The position numbers and the translations under genes are program-made. The notes beneath the pieces are model-generated. The model had not been told where the DNA came from and did not search any database. It saw nothing but the letters and a program-made list of their open reading frames with translations. Positions 7,683-17,120 of a stretch of 64,000 nucleotides of DNA are shown here, in pieces. Each line of letters opens with the position of its first letter. Within the stretch, counting starts at the first letter, position 1. Source of the stretch: Bacteroidales bacterium (GTDB lineage: Bacteria; Bacillota; Clostridia; Lachnospirales; Lachnospiraceae); assembly GCA_023664535.1 (NCBI GenBank), contig JAMPFJ010000002.1:124001-188000 (forward strand), given 5' to 3'.

Positions 7683-9944
7683 CTATAATGTCACCATAAT
7701 TTCCAATATTCTCCTTACCCGATGAACAAAGGTGTGCTGCGCCAATACTATCTGTTGTCCCAGCTTAGCTTTCTCATCCCTCTCTTCCTCATGCTGCAAA
7801 TAATATCCAATCTTTTCCTTTAAATCTTCTGCATCTCGATAAGTTACCACAGTGTCCTGAAGAACTTCACGAAGCCCTTCCAGATCATCACTAATCACAA
7901 AAGCTTTCGCTGCCAACGCATCAAAAATACGGTTTGAAATAATTCCGTATTCCTTCATATCCTCCCAGTGGTCATTCAGCAGAATCTCCGCATCATGATA
8001 GGCTTGTCCAACCTTGTCATTATCCAGATATTCAGAAACAACGTAATCCTTTACCGGATATTCCTCCCATCCCTTCCCATATACGGATAATTTATATTCT
8101 GTCGGCAGCAGGTCCTTTAAAATCGGGCGAAACACCTTTCTGCTGTTACCGACAAACAACAATTCATATTGTTTCTTCCCCCTCTCCTGATAGGACATTA
8201 CTTTTTCATCCGTACATTGCAACAGGACGAAAGCCGGAGGCTTAATTACTGCTGCAAGCCTTTTCTCCATCTTCTCCGAAGCAAAAAAAACCGCATCAAA
8301 CAGATTATATTCTGTAATCGTTACCTCCTGCGGATGGGATATGTTCCACATCATACACACTCTGTTCTCTTCCACGCTGGGATAATATGGTTTAAGCCCC
8401 CTTAATACCAGTGTGTATTTTGCAGTACTTCTATCGTACCAGCGTTCCCTCGCCAACACATTTGCCCGGAAACCTTTTTTTTCAAATTCTCTCTGTAACG
8501 CTGTCGCAAAATGATAATCTCCCCAAAAAACCATCCCGTGGTAATCCGTCATGGCACCACATATATCGATTTCATGGTCGTTAACCATATTTTCGGTATA
8601 ACCGTACAGTATTTCCTCCAGCTTCTTCATTCCCTGCGCTACAGTTTGTTCATCCCCGTTATCGACTACTGCAATTTCATCATCATAACAATCAAAATAC
8701 GGCTTATTTTCCCATATTTCACGTTTTCCCGATATACAGGCAATTTTAATTAAATCGTGTTTTGCATTTACAATTTGACTGATATCATAATCCGAATCGA
8801 AAGATAGCAATATATCTGCTTCGATGCTGATTTTATATTTAGCCGGTTCCTTACGCGCAGTTATATATTTTACAATAAACTGTTTATGTTTTAAATATTC
8901 TTCATAGTAAGAAATAGCCGGAAACCCGGATAACGGAGCCGCAATCACTACTTTTAAAACTGCCTCGGTAAAGATATGCCGCTGCCCCAATTTTTCCTTT
9001 AATATGGTACGGAAGAGGAATCTTTGCCACTTTCCTTTAAACACCTCCATGTTATGGTGTCTTCTCTCTTCAACTGCCCTTGCATCATCCTGATTCTGCG
9101 TTCCAAATTCATAATGAAAGACCAGGCAATCCGCACAATAATAATTGTGATAGCCTGCTTTTACCAGCTTTAAACAAAAATCAACATCCTCGTACCCATA
9201 AATGTATTTCTCATCAAACCCGCCTATCTCATTGAAAACCGTCTTTTTCACCAGCAGAACTGCCGCCGTTACACAAGCGCATTCCGTTGTCCCGCTTTCC
9301 CCTCTGTAATTTTCCTGTCCATTGCCCAGATTATAGGGCTGAATAAAATACTGGCTATCCCGTCTTACCTCCTTAAATCCAATGCCTGCATGCTGAATCC
9401 GGTATGATTTACCTGCATTTTTCGCGTCATCGGGAATCTTTGGATAAACCAGCTTTGCTCCAACGGCTCCCGGCTTTTCTTCGGTATACATCACCCTTAA
9501 CAGGGTATCCAGCCAACCGTCCGTTACCTCCGTATCATTATTGAGAAACAAAAGATATTCTCCCTTTGCCTGTTTTACCCCAAGATTATTTCCCTCTGAA
9601 AATGTCATGTTCCTTTCATTTTGTATAACCACAATCCGGAATTCCGATTCCCATGATTTCATATAGTCTACGGAACCGTCCGTCGAAGCATTGTCCACAA
9701 AAACAATTTCCAGATTATCATAAAACCGACACCGGTGAAATGACCGCAGCAGAATCTTTAGTTTATCCATACCGTTACGGTTCAGCAAAATAACGGAAAC
9801 TAACGGCTTCGCTTCCCCCTCCGAAAAAATAAACCGATTTTTGGAATAGCTTTGCCGTTTTCTTTTTTTTTCCCTATATGCTTTTATTGCCGGCATAAAT
9901 TTTCCCCGCAGGGACAAACCGGATAATTCACGATTACTGCCCAT
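7683..9944 (-). CDS. Bifunctional GT2 plus CgeB-like glycosyltransferase
   Basis: At 753 aa this is another fusion. Residues of about 48-300 form a rhamnosyltransferase-like GT2 domain (VSVILLNRNGMDKL, FVDNASTDGSVDY, LFLNNDTEV), with the later GYEDVDFCLK motif typical of this subgroup. The C-terminal third (about 480-750) resembles CgeB/DUF3880-type GT-B transferases: MWNISHPQEV, LLFVGNSRKVFRPIL, and NRIFDALAAKAFVISDD, which is the usual nucleotide-binding end of the domain. The middle is a linker of unclear fold. It probably adds two residues to the repeat unit. Small gaps on both sides suggest co-transcription with its neighbours. Confidence 0.85.
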   Translation of the reverse strand: MGSNRELSGLSLRGKFMPAIKAYREKKRKRQSYSKNRFIFSEGEAKPLVSVILLNRNGMDKLKILLRSFHRCRFYDNLEIVFVDNASTDGSVDYMKSWESEFRIVVIQNERNMTFSEGNNLGVKQAKGEYLLFLNNDTEVTDGWLDTLLRVMYTEEKPGAVGAKLVYPKIPDDAKNAGKSYRIQHAGIGFKEVRRDSQYFIQPYNLGNGQENYRGESGTTECACVTAAVLLVKKTVFNEIGGFDEKYIYGYEDVDFCLKLVKAGYHNYYCADCLVFHYEFGTQNQDDARAVEERRHHNMEVFKGKWQRFLFRTILKEKLGQRHIFTEAVLKVVIAAPLSGFPAISYYEEYLKHKQFIVKYITARKEPAKYKISIEADILLSFDSDYDISQIVNAKHDLIKIACISGKREIWENKPYFDCYDDEIAVVDNGDEQTVAQGMKKLEEILYGYTENMVNDHEIDICGAMTDYHGMVFWGDYHFATALQREFEKKGFRANVLARERWYDRSTAKYTLVLRGLKPYYPSVEENRVCMMWNISHPQEVTITEYNLFDAVFFASEKMEKRLAAVIKPPAFVLLQCTDEKVMSYQERGKKQYELLFVGNSRKVFRPILKDLLPTEYKLSVYGKGWEEYPVKDYVVSEYLDNDKVGQAYHDAEILLNDHWEDMKEYGIISNRIFDALAAKAFVISDDLEGLREVLQDTVVTYRDAEDLKEKIGYYLQHEEERDEKAKLGQQIVLAQHTFVHRVRRILEIMVTL

Positions 9945-9999
9945 TCATTATACCTCGATACTACCATCTTATTTTTCTGCTTTGTCCCTGTATCATGAT

Positions 10000-10806
10000 T
10001 TAATAATAGTTGCCTGCCTTGCTGTAAAAGAGCGTCAAAAATTTAGCGATTGGCTTTGGCCAAAGCCTGCAAAAAATAGCATACTCATCATCATATCTCG
10101 CATTCGTCGTCTTTAACAATTTTGCCGTTTGATTGTCATCATTCATTCTATGATATAGCAGAATATCTTTTACATAAACAAAGTCCCCCTTTTGTCTCGA
10201 CAACCGTTCCCAAAGCTCCCAATCCATAGCCGCTTTATATTGTTCCTTGAAACATACTTCCGGCATCTCTTTCATTACACAAATGACAGAGGGATGCGTT
10301 ATAGGGTTTCCAACACGCATACAAAGCCTCTTTCCAAATATCGTCCCCCTCAGCCATGTATTCCTAATTGGCAGGATAAGAATTCGTTTTATCCTTACCA
10401 TGGTAGATGGTTTAGAATCTATTACATCATTATGCATTTCCAAATAATTTGTACACGCCATAATCGGCTTTCTTGCCTTGTTTAATTCTTCTAAACATCT
10501 TTCAATATAGCGTTTATCTAATAAATCATCCTGATGCGCCAACATACCAAGTGCTGTCTTACACAGCCCCATTGCAAAGTTGTAATCCTTTATCTGTCCG
10601 CCATCAAGATTGACTTTCATTTCTATTCCATACTTTTCAGCAAAATTTTGAATATAGTTATTTGGAGTGGATGTTGATATCAAAATATTCGGCTTTACCG
10701 TCTGAGAGATAATTGCCTTTATACTTTCTTCTAAATATGGACATTCTTTATATGCACAGATAACGACGGTAACATCCTTTCCCGTAAAATGATGATATTT
10801 TCTCAT
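10000..10806 (-). CDS. Family 2 glycosyltransferase
   Basis: The 268-aa single-domain GT-A enzyme opens with VTVVICAYKECPYLEESI and has the acidic motif AHQDDLLDKRY at about residue 93 in place of the classical DXD, a variant common in WcaA-like transferases. It lacks membrane segments. Its ATG overlaps the TGA of the epimerase gene by four bases (ATGA), so it is translationally coupled to that gene. It probably adds one sugar to the repeat unit on the lipid carrier; which one cannot be said. Confidence 0.82.
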   Translation of the reverse strand: MRKYHHFTGKDVTVVICAYKECPYLEESIKAIISQTVKPNILISTSTPNNYIQNFAEKYGIEMKVNLDGGQIKDYNFAMGLCKTALGMLAHQDDLLDKRYIERCLEELNKARKPIMACTNYLEMHNDVIDSKPSTMVRIKRILILPIRNTWLRGTIFGKRLCMRVGNPITHPSVICVMKEMPEVCFKEQYKAAMDWELWERLSRQKGDFVYVKDILLYHRMNDDNQTAKLLKTTNARYDDEYAIFCRLWPKPIAKFLTLFYSKAGNYY

Positions 10807-11645
10807 TTACTTTCCCTCATGATTTTCTCTATAATTCTATTATCTCCCCATATTTCCGGAGAATCATATGGTCTGTCTGGAAATGCGCCATATTTGAGTT
10901 CAATGTCATAATGATGTTCATTAATATACCACATCACCTGCTCAGCTAACGACACTTTTGTCCCACTACATACATTAATAATACCTGTATACTTTTCCTG
11001 AACACTTGCCATTGCAATCTGTCTTGCCAAGTCAGCTATATGAATAAAATCATATTTGTTTTTTCCTGTAGTAAATGGAAATTCTTTCTTGCCATCCTCC
11101 ACAGCCTGTACTATTTTAGAAAAAATCGAACTGCCATATGCATCATCCCCATATATATAAAATGCCCGAAGCCAGTGAAATTTAACATTTTTATCCTTTG
11201 TATATAAAAGCAATGCCTGTCTTAACGCATTTTTTGCCACACCATACATTGATAGCGGATTACACGGCGTATTCTCATCAATCGCCCCTTCCCAATATCC
11301 GATTTCATGCATGCTTCCCATAACTGTCAGCATTGGAAGCCCACCGTCAATCATGTTTTGCAGAAAAGTCATATGACTGGATAAATCTGCCATATGGGCT
11401 GATGAATGATGAATAAACCCATCCCGCCATGCCAGATGAACCAGTATATCAGGTCTGCCTAAACGGTCATATATGTTATTATCACCACTCAGAATAGAAA
11501 CATTGGAAAATTCAGCCCGCTCATCCACGCCCTTATACGCCAAATCATTGGCAATAACCTCATAGCCCATGTTCAGAAACTCTTTTACAACATGTCTGCC
11601 AATATATCCTGCCGCACCTGTTACCAGTACCTTATTATGTTCCAT
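10803..11645 (-). CDS. NAD-dependent epimerase/dehydratase (extended SDR)
   Basis: The 280-aa protein has the Rossmann motif VTGAAGYIGRHVV at residues 8-20, an acidic residue after beta-2 (NDLAYKG), and the catalytic YGVAK near 134. It is shorter than GalE and RmlB (about 320-350 aa) and lacks their C-terminal substrate motifs, so it may be a 4-ketoreductase or epimerase making a less common nucleotide sugar. It is coupled to the following glycosyltransferase by an ATGA overlap, which suggests that its product is that enzyme's donor. The exact reaction is unknown. Confidence 0.8.
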   Translation of the reverse strand: MEHNKVLVTGAAGYIGRHVVKEFLNMGYEVIANDLAYKGVDERAEFSNVSILSGDNNIYDRLGRPDILVHLAWRDGFIHHSSAHMADLSSHMTFLQNMIDGGLPMLTVMGSMHEIGYWEGAIDENTPCNPLSMYGVAKNALRQALLLYTKDKNVKFHWLRAFYIYGDDAYGSSIFSKIVQAVEDGKKEFPFTTGKNKYDFIHIADLARQIAMASVQEKYTGIINVCSGTKVSLAEQVMWYINEHHYDIELKYGAFPDRPYDSPEIWGDNRIIEKIMRESK

Positions 11646-11660
11646 TCTAAATATCTCCCT

Positions 11661-12737
11661 TCAATTACTTTTTTGTCGCTGCCGGATAAATCTGTGTACT
11701 TTTTTTTCCACAAACTCATAAAGAAGCCACCCTCCTATCATAGCTAGCGGAATGGCAAGCAACATATTTACATACGCATTCATCTCTCCCCCAAACAACC
11801 ACACAATGCACTGTTGAATAGGAAATCCACACAAATACATTCCATAAGATATTTTCCCTGGCTTCCCCAGTTTTTCAGAAACTCTTTTACATCCAAAACC
11901 GGCAAATGCAAGAATATACGGAAAAGCAAAATACAATCCCAGCATAAGAGTCCTGGTCAGGCCCGATATAATAATGACCACAACCGCTAATATGAAATAC
12001 CGCCAATCCATTTTTATCGTATCGCGAAAAACATAATAAACCAGCCCCGCAAAAAACAGCAAAACCGGTAAAAATGTTGAATAGACAATCCCAAACTGCA
12101 CATATCCGGACAGAATATTCATGGCAATAACAGAGAAAACTGAAAGTACTATCAGTATTTTCATTGGCAATTTTTTATTCATTTTCCAACGAAACAGAAA
12201 ATAACACGCAACATAACAAAGAACTTCTACAGGCAAAGTCCAAAGCGAACCGTTTACAGTAGGAAGATAAATATTATTTGTAAAGACCCCGGGTAAATCG
12301 TGAGTGAGGACAAAAATTCCATTTAATAAATAACGGTATGTCCCGCTGTCTGTGAAATATTCACGAAGAGGCAATGTTGTAACCAGTGGACCTAAAACAA
12401 AGGCAGATAGCACAACTGTAACCATTAACGGAGGTATAATCCGACTGCCTCGATTTAGAAAAAACCGTTTTGCGGTGAGACTTCTTTCCATACTCCTTGC
12501 AATCAGTAAGCCACTATAAAAAAAGAAAATGTCCACTGCAATTCCCCCCATTGTACATTGTCCGCGGCTAATCACAGAAAACCAATCTCCGGCCAATGTA
12601 CCATTACTCAATGGAAATGCATGTGACATAATCACCATTACCGCCGCAATAAATTTTATAAAATTTACATTCGTACTGTACTCTTCATAAGAATTTGTCT
12701 TCACCCTATCTGTTATCCTTTCCCCTGCTGTCTGCAA
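11661..12737 (-). CDS. Acyltransferase-3 family membrane protein
   Basis: The 358-aa integral membrane protein has the family signature NFIKFIAAVMVIMSHAFPLS near residue 25, followed by GGIAVDIFFFYSGLLIARS and an Arg-rich loop (FFLNRGSRIIPP). This is typical of OafA/NodX-like O-acyltransferases. It is the second such enzyme in the locus and only distantly similar to the one at 4311, so the polymer may carry two acyl decorations. The start is unclear: TTG 12737 opens the frame, and a GTG 12 codons in (M/V-KTNSYEEYS) follows a purine-rich run and could be the real start. Confidence 0.85.
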   Translation of the reverse strand: MQTAGERITDRVKTNSYEEYSTNVNFIKFIAAVMVIMSHAFPLSNGTLAGDWFSVISRGQCTMGGIAVDIFFFYSGLLIARSMERSLTAKRFFLNRGSRIIPPLMVTVVLSAFVLGPLVTTLPLREYFTDSGTYRYLLNGIFVLTHDLPGVFTNNIYLPTVNGSLWTLPVEVLCYVACYFLFRWKMNKKLPMKILIVLSVFSVIAMNILSGYVQFGIVYSTFLPVLLFFAGLVYYVFRDTIKMDWRYFILAVVVIIISGLTRTLMLGLYFAFPYILAFAGFGCKRVSEKLGKPGKISYGMYLCGFPIQQCIVWLFGGEMNAYVNMLLAIPLAMIGGWLLYEFVEKKVHRFIRQRQKSN

Positions 12738-12749
12738 TTTATTCTACAA

Positions 12750-13640
12750 TTATAACAATCCTAAACCCAACATGCATTTAAATAGCAACGTATCAATTTT
12801 TCCTTGTCTGAAAATTCTCTTTTCAAAAAGAACCTTAACTCTGCATTTCCATGAATGTCTTGTTCCTACCATTAGTTCGGCCAGATATTTATTCTCCCCG
12901 CTTAAAGAAAAAGTATGGATAAATTCTTCCATTTGTGCAGTATACTTTCCTTTAAATTTTGGAAACGAACGTATCTGTCGTTTTATAAGCGATAACCGGC
13001 TATTATCTAGCCCGATGGTATTGTTTGCATGCTGCCGGTAAAATATATGCGGTTCATCATCATAGATAACTCTTCCAAACCCCAATGCCACTTGGCAAAA
13101 CCACCAGTCATGAATCAGACTTTCTGCCGGCCATCTGCCATCTATGAAGTCATACAACGCTCTATTGATTACCATAGTACAGCCCGTACACGTACTTTCA
13201 ATCAGAGCATTACCAAAAGTAACCTTTGGTGATTTCTTCCTTAGTTTATCCTCCAGAGGGTTTAAATTCTCGTCTGTCAGCTGTGTCCTGCCGCAGTATA
13301 AGGCTGGTTCCTTCACCATTTCCAATGCTTTCAATGCTGTTTCCAGCTTATCCGCATACCATACATCATCCTGGTCACACGCTGCAATAAAATCAGCCCG
13401 TTTATCTACATGGGCAAACAAATCAAAAAAACTCTTTTGTGCACCAATATTATGACCCTCATAGTAGTTAATATTACTATATTTCCGGCTATATTCCGCT
13501 AATATTTCAACCGTTCCATCACTGGAAGCATCATCCCTTATTAAAATCTGTATATCCTGATATGTCTGTTTTAACAAAGAATCAAGCTGTTCCCTCAAGT
13601 ACTTCTCTCCATTATAAGTTGCCATCAATATCTGAACCAT
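12750..13640 (-). CDS. Rhamnosyltransferase-like family 2 glycosyltransferase
   Basis: The 296-aa GT-A enzyme starts MVQILMATYNGEKYLREQLD and has IRDDASSDGTVEIL and the metal motif ACDQDDVWYADK at about residue 87. This DQDDVW form is typical of the RgpB/WbbL-like rhamnosyltransferase group. No RmlABCD genes are present in the window, so the donor could come from elsewhere or be a different sugar. It lies 13 bases from the acyltransferase gene and 32 bases from the DUF2304 gene, within one transcription unit. Confidence 0.85.
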   Translation of the reverse strand: MVQILMATYNGEKYLREQLDSLLKQTYQDIQILIRDDASSDGTVEILAEYSRKYSNINYYEGHNIGAQKSFFDLFAHVDKRADFIAACDQDDVWYADKLETALKALEMVKEPALYCGRTQLTDENLNPLEDKLRKKSPKVTFGNALIESTCTGCTMVINRALYDFIDGRWPAESLIHDWWFCQVALGFGRVIYDDEPHIFYRQHANNTIGLDNSRLSLIKRQIRSFPKFKGKYTAQMEEFIHTFSLSGENKYLAELMVGTRHSWKCRVKVLFEKRIFRQGKIDTLLFKCMLGLGLL

Positions 13641-13672
13641 TAAAGCCTCCTACTTTAAAATAATCTGCTTGA

Positions 13673-14056
13673 TTATTTGTCCCTTTCTTCTTCACCACTC
13701 AATATCTCTTCGTTCATCCGCTGTTCATGTGCCTGTGAACGCAGTGCTAATTCTGTGGAAAGAATAGAAACTTTATCTTCTAACTGAGAAGTAGTAAGAG
13801 ACAAGGTAAATACCTTTTCCAGCAATAAACATATAATCATAAGAAACACAAAATTCGCCGGTGAGGCTATTCCCATCCACTCACTTAAGATATAAGATAT
13901 TTGAGGAAAAACCGCCATAACAATTAAAAGAAAACTAAAAACAATCCAAAAAATAGAATCCTCCATCTTCACCTTTGCTTTCCTGATTTTTCTTAATATC
14001 CAAATCGTGGTAACAATCGCAGCCACAATCAGTAATACACGCAAAGCAACAGACAT
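13673..14056 (-). CDS. DUF2304 family small membrane protein
   Basis: The 127-aa protein has three predicted membrane helices (about residues 2-20, 33-50 and 67-85) and a charged, helical C-terminus (LTTSQLEDKVSILSTEL). This layout and its pairing with a DPM1-like glycosyltransferase match the DUF2304 family. The gene shares one base with the preceding glycosyltransferase gene (TAATG), so the two are translationally coupled. In known pairs the partner makes or uses a polyprenyl-phosphate sugar, and DUF2304 is thought to be a membrane partner. That role is inferred from the pairing alone. Confidence 0.85.
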   Translation of the reverse strand: MSVALRVLLIVAAIVTTIWILRKIRKAKVKMEDSIFWIVFSFLLIVMAVFPQISYILSEWMGIASPANFVFLMIICLLLEKVFTLSLTTSQLEDKVSILSTELALRSQAHEQRMNEEILSGEEERDK

Positions 14057-14754
14057 TATTTTTCCTCCTTCTCACGCACCCACTGGAAAATCAAAATAGA
14101 AAAAAGCATTTTCACCATATACCAAATCGAATTTTTCAAGTTCAAATAGCTTACTCCCGCAATCCGCTCATGCATCTCTACCTGAACCTCTTCTATTTTT
14201 ACACCACAATTTAAAAGATATGCCAAAGTATCCGGCTCCGGTCCATAATGGATATTGTATCCAAACTTTTTAATCATGCTTTTGTTAAACAGCCTCATTC
14301 CCGATGTCACATCTTCAATACGTTTTCCCTTTGTAGTAATAAAAATCGCTGCAGAAATCAACCGGCTTCCCAACATACGCAATGATAAAGATTTTTTCTT
14401 ATCCTTGAACCTTGAGCCGATGACTATATCTGCATCCGTCTCCAGCATTTTATCAAATAAAGTCTGTATATATACCGGGTCATGCTGTCCGTCACCATCT
14501 AATTGTACTACATAATCATAACCATGGTAATTTGCATACCGAATACCGCTTCTTATTGCTCCCGTCAATCCAACATTTACCGGCAATTCCAAAAAATTGT
14601 AATTTTTATTTGCGCATATTTTCCTGGTGTCATCAGCCGAACCGTCATTGACAATAATATAATCAAACTGTGGATAATTTTCGATTATATTATCCACAAC
14701 ACGTTCAATATTCTCAGCTTCATTATATGCGGGTATAACTATCAGTAATCTCAT
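14056..14754 (-). CDS. DPM1-like family 2 glycosyltransferase (polyprenyl-phosphate sugar synthase type)
   Basis: The 232-aa enzyme begins LLIVIPAYNEAENIERVVD and has YIIVNDGSADDT, VQLDGDGQHDP (metal binding, about residue 88) and a DVTSGMRLFNKS segment. These are all typical of dolichyl- or polyprenyl-phosphate glycosyltransferases such as DPM1. It probably loads a single sugar onto undecaprenyl phosphate on the inner face of the membrane. It is the first gene after a 263-base intergenic stretch that holds a good promoter, and it is coupled to the DUF2304 gene. Confidence 0.87.
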   Translation of the reverse strand: MRLLIVIPAYNEAENIERVVDNIIENYPQFDYIIVNDGSADDTRKICANKNYNFLELPVNVGLTGAIRSGIRYANYHGYDYVVQLDGDGQHDPVYIQTLFDKMLETDADIVIGSRFKDKKKSLSLRMLGSRLISAAIFITTKGKRIEDVTSGMRLFNKSMIKKFGYNIHYGPEPDTLAYLLNCGVKIEEVQVEMHERIAGVSYLNLKNSIWYMVKMLFSILIFQWVREKEEK

Positions 14755-14847
14755 CTGTAATCTCCTTGAAACTGTATGATAAAATGTTTCATTTACTCAA
14801 CACACCTTCATCGCATCTTATAAAAATTTTTCCTTAGAATGCATTTT

Positions 14848-14876
14848 ATTATATTAGAAATAATTTAAAATGTAAA
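14848..14876 (-). promoter_or_regulatory. Internal promoter of the distal polysaccharide genes
   Basis: Minus-strand TTTACA (14871-14876) is followed after 17 bases by TATAAT (14848-14853). It lies in the AT-rich 14755-15017 gap, about 95 bases upstream of the DPM1-like gene. Apart from this promoter and a short GAGAA/TTCTC hairpin near 14971-14983 I see nothing else in the gap. Confidence 0.65.
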
Positions 14877-15017
14877 GTTAATGACCTCTTTTGTTATATA
14901 TTTCTATCCACAAGCAAGATTTTACTCAGTCCTCCTTATGCCGTTGCCCCATTGCTGCCCAACAACTGTCACATGAGAAAAATTCTCTGATATGCTCCAA
15001 GATGTCTCTTCTATAAT

Positions 15018-16151
15018 TCACCCGCAACATTTTCTTAAATTCCCTGCAATAAACGCAGCCTGTTCTTCATCCATATACGGATGCATCGGAAGACTTAACA
15101 CCGTTTTACACAACTGCTCAGTAACCGGACATTCCGACCGTGCACTGTCCGTTCCCGCAAAAGCGCCCTGCCTGTGCATCGGCTTCGCATAATAAACCAT
15201 TGTCGGAATCTTCAATGCCCGAAGTCTTTCCTGTAACTGTCCCCGATTCACTTTCTTCGGTAATTGCACCGTATATTGCGCCCAGCTGCTGACAAAACCG
15301 TCTTTGACCTCAGGCAAAAGCAGACCACTGTTCTTCAACTCCCGGTTATACCATGCCGCCACCCGATTAACCGCATCCATTTCGTTCTCCCGAAAGGCTT
15401 TCAATTTCACTAACAGAACCGCCGCCTGTATAGTATCCAAACGGCTGTTTCTCCCTATATAAATATTATTATACTTATCCTCTCCGCTTTTTCCATGTAC
15501 GGCAAGGCTGCGAATGATTGCCGCCCATTCATCATTGTCGGTGAACACCGCCCCTCCGTCGCCATAACAGCCTAATGGCTTTGCAGGGAAAAAGCTTGTT
15601 GTGGAAATATCGCCAAAGCTGCATGCCATTCTGCCGTCAACAGACCCACCGAATCCCTGGGCTCCATCCTCAAGTAAAAGCAAATTATACTGCTTACAAA
15701 TCTTTTGAATCTTATCATATTCTGCCGGCTGCCCGAACAAATCAACAGCGATTACCGCTTTGGGCGTATATTTTCCTTCCTCCAAAACATTTTTGACCGC
15801 CGCTTCCAGCTTTTCCGGACTGAGGTTATATGTCCGGGCATCTACATCCACAAATATCGGAACGGCACCTTCCGCAGCCGGACATTCCCCGGTGGAGAAA
15901 AACGTAAAATCCGGCACAAATACCGCATCGCCTTTTCCGATATTCCATGCCATCAATGCCAGCGACAATGCGTCCGTTCCGTTCGCACAGGAAATGCAAT
16001 GCTTAACCCCAACATAATCTGCCAGCTCTTTTTCTAATTGCTTTACTTTATCCCCGGAAATAAAGGAAGTGTGCTCAATTACCTCTGCAATCTCTCTATC
16101 AATTTCTATTTTTAAATTTTTATACTGTTTTTTCAAATCACGAAATTCCAT
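15018..16151 (-). CDS. wbpE: DegT/DnrJ/EryC1 PLP aminotransferase, WbpE-like
   Basis: The 377-aa sugar aminotransferase has the PLP lysine Lys191 in FFPAKPLGCYGDGG, Asp162 in LLEDGAQGFGG, and the N-terminal start MEFRDLKKQY seen in the WbpE/WlbC group. In that group the enzyme transfers an amino group from glutamate to the 3-keto position of UDP-2-acetamido-3-keto-glucuronate, giving UDP-GlcNAc3NA. The neighbours fit this: WbpA-, WbpB- and WbpD-like genes lie directly upstream in the same direction with short gaps. Members of this family acting on other keto-sugars share most motifs, so the substrate is inferred from the cluster. Confidence 0.85.
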   Translation of the reverse strand: MEFRDLKKQYKNLKIEIDREIAEVIEHTSFISGDKVKQLEKELADYVGVKHCISCANGTDALSLALMAWNIGKGDAVFVPDFTFFSTGECPAAEGAVPIFVDVDARTYNLSPEKLEAAVKNVLEEGKYTPKAVIAVDLFGQPAEYDKIQKICKQYNLLLLEDGAQGFGGSVDGRMACSFGDISTTSFFPAKPLGCYGDGGAVFTDNDEWAAIIRSLAVHGKSGEDKYNNIYIGRNSRLDTIQAAVLLVKLKAFRENEMDAVNRVAAWYNRELKNSGLLLPEVKDGFVSSWAQYTVQLPKKVNRGQLQERLRALKIPTMVYYAKPMHRQGAFAGTDSARSECPVTEQLCKTVLSLPMHPYMDEEQAAFIAGNLRKCCG

Positions 16152-16153
16152 TC

Positions 16154-17053
16154 TTATTTCTCCTTCTTTACAAAGACCCTTGCCGGATTACCCACTACTG
16201 TCATTCTTGGTTCAACAGACTTTGTAACTGTTGAGCCCATCCCAATCACACAAGACCTCTGTAAACATATGCGATTTCTAACCGTGGCGTTAAGACCAAC
16301 ATATACCCCTTCCTGCAATTCAGAAAATCCACCGATAACAGCCCCTGCTGTTATCTCCACATTACGGTATAGATGTGCATCATGTCCAATGTGAACAAAA
16401 GCATCAATTTTCACATAATCATCAATAAGTGTATCTCCACCAGAACCACAAGAAATATTATCCTGTACACCAATCTCTACATAATCACCTATCATAACCC
16501 TTCCCAACGTTGGTATCCGAACTTTATTACCTGTCCCATCTTCTGTCATTGTAAAACCAAAAGCCCCTACAACAGCTTTTTCATTTATCAAAACATTATT
16601 ACCAATTCTTGCATTTTTAACAATCGCACCTGACAAAATTCTTGCATTTTTTCCTATTACAACATCATGACCAATTAAACAGCCAGGCTCAATATAGCAA
16701 TTCTCACCAAGCATGACATTTTCCCCAATATAGTATCCCTCATTTGTTAATGTATACTTACGTTTTTTTTCTTCCTGCAAACGCAGTTCTGCAAACTGTG
16801 ATACAAATTGAGTATAATCCCATTGAGGTGAATCAGTATAAATTATACAATTCTTTTTTTCAATTTCTTCTGGTACATCTATTCCATTCTCTACATAAAC
16901 AAGGCACTGTGATACAGCAAACAAATTATGAATAAGTTCTGCCACTTTACATGTTATAAACATTACACTATTGGATTTAGGCGCACCTATATAGGATGCA
17001 CCTGCAATTTCAAAATCATAATCATTAGCTGCTGTATTCACATTAATATTCAT
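16154..17053 (-). CDS. wbpD: Left-handed beta-helix N-acyltransferase, WbpD role, LpxD-like layout
   Basis: The 299-aa protein has an N-terminal domain of about 100 residues and then a run of imperfect hexapeptides (for example IGENVMLGENCYIEPGCLIG, IGKNARILSGAIV, IGNNVLINEKAVV). It ends in a cap with VVGNPARVFVKK. The likely catalytic His lies in FVHIGHDAHLYRN, at about residue 230. WbpD and WlbB are about 190 aa and lack the extra N-terminal domain; that layout is closer to LpxD. Given its position between the aminotransferase and the oxidoreductase, it most likely acetylates the 3-amino group of the UDP-sugar. Transfer of a longer acyl chain cannot be excluded. Confidence 0.78.
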   Translation of the reverse strand: MNINVNTAANDYDFEIAGASYIGAPKSNSVMFITCKVAELIHNLFAVSQCLVYVENGIDVPEEIEKKNCIIYTDSPQWDYTQFVSQFAELRLQEEKKRKYTLTNEGYYIGENVMLGENCYIEPGCLIGHDVVIGKNARILSGAIVKNARIGNNVLINEKAVVGAFGFTMTEDGTGNKVRIPTLGRVMIGDYVEIGVQDNISCGSGGDTLIDDYVKIDAFVHIGHDAHLYRNVEITAGAVIGGFSELQEGVYVGLNATVRNRICLQRSCVIGMGSTVTKSVEPRMTVVGNPARVFVKKEK

Positions 17054-17120
17054 AAACTATACTCCTTTAAAAGATATTACATCATTCACATCTCATTTTC
17101 GGTAGAAATCAATACTTCAA

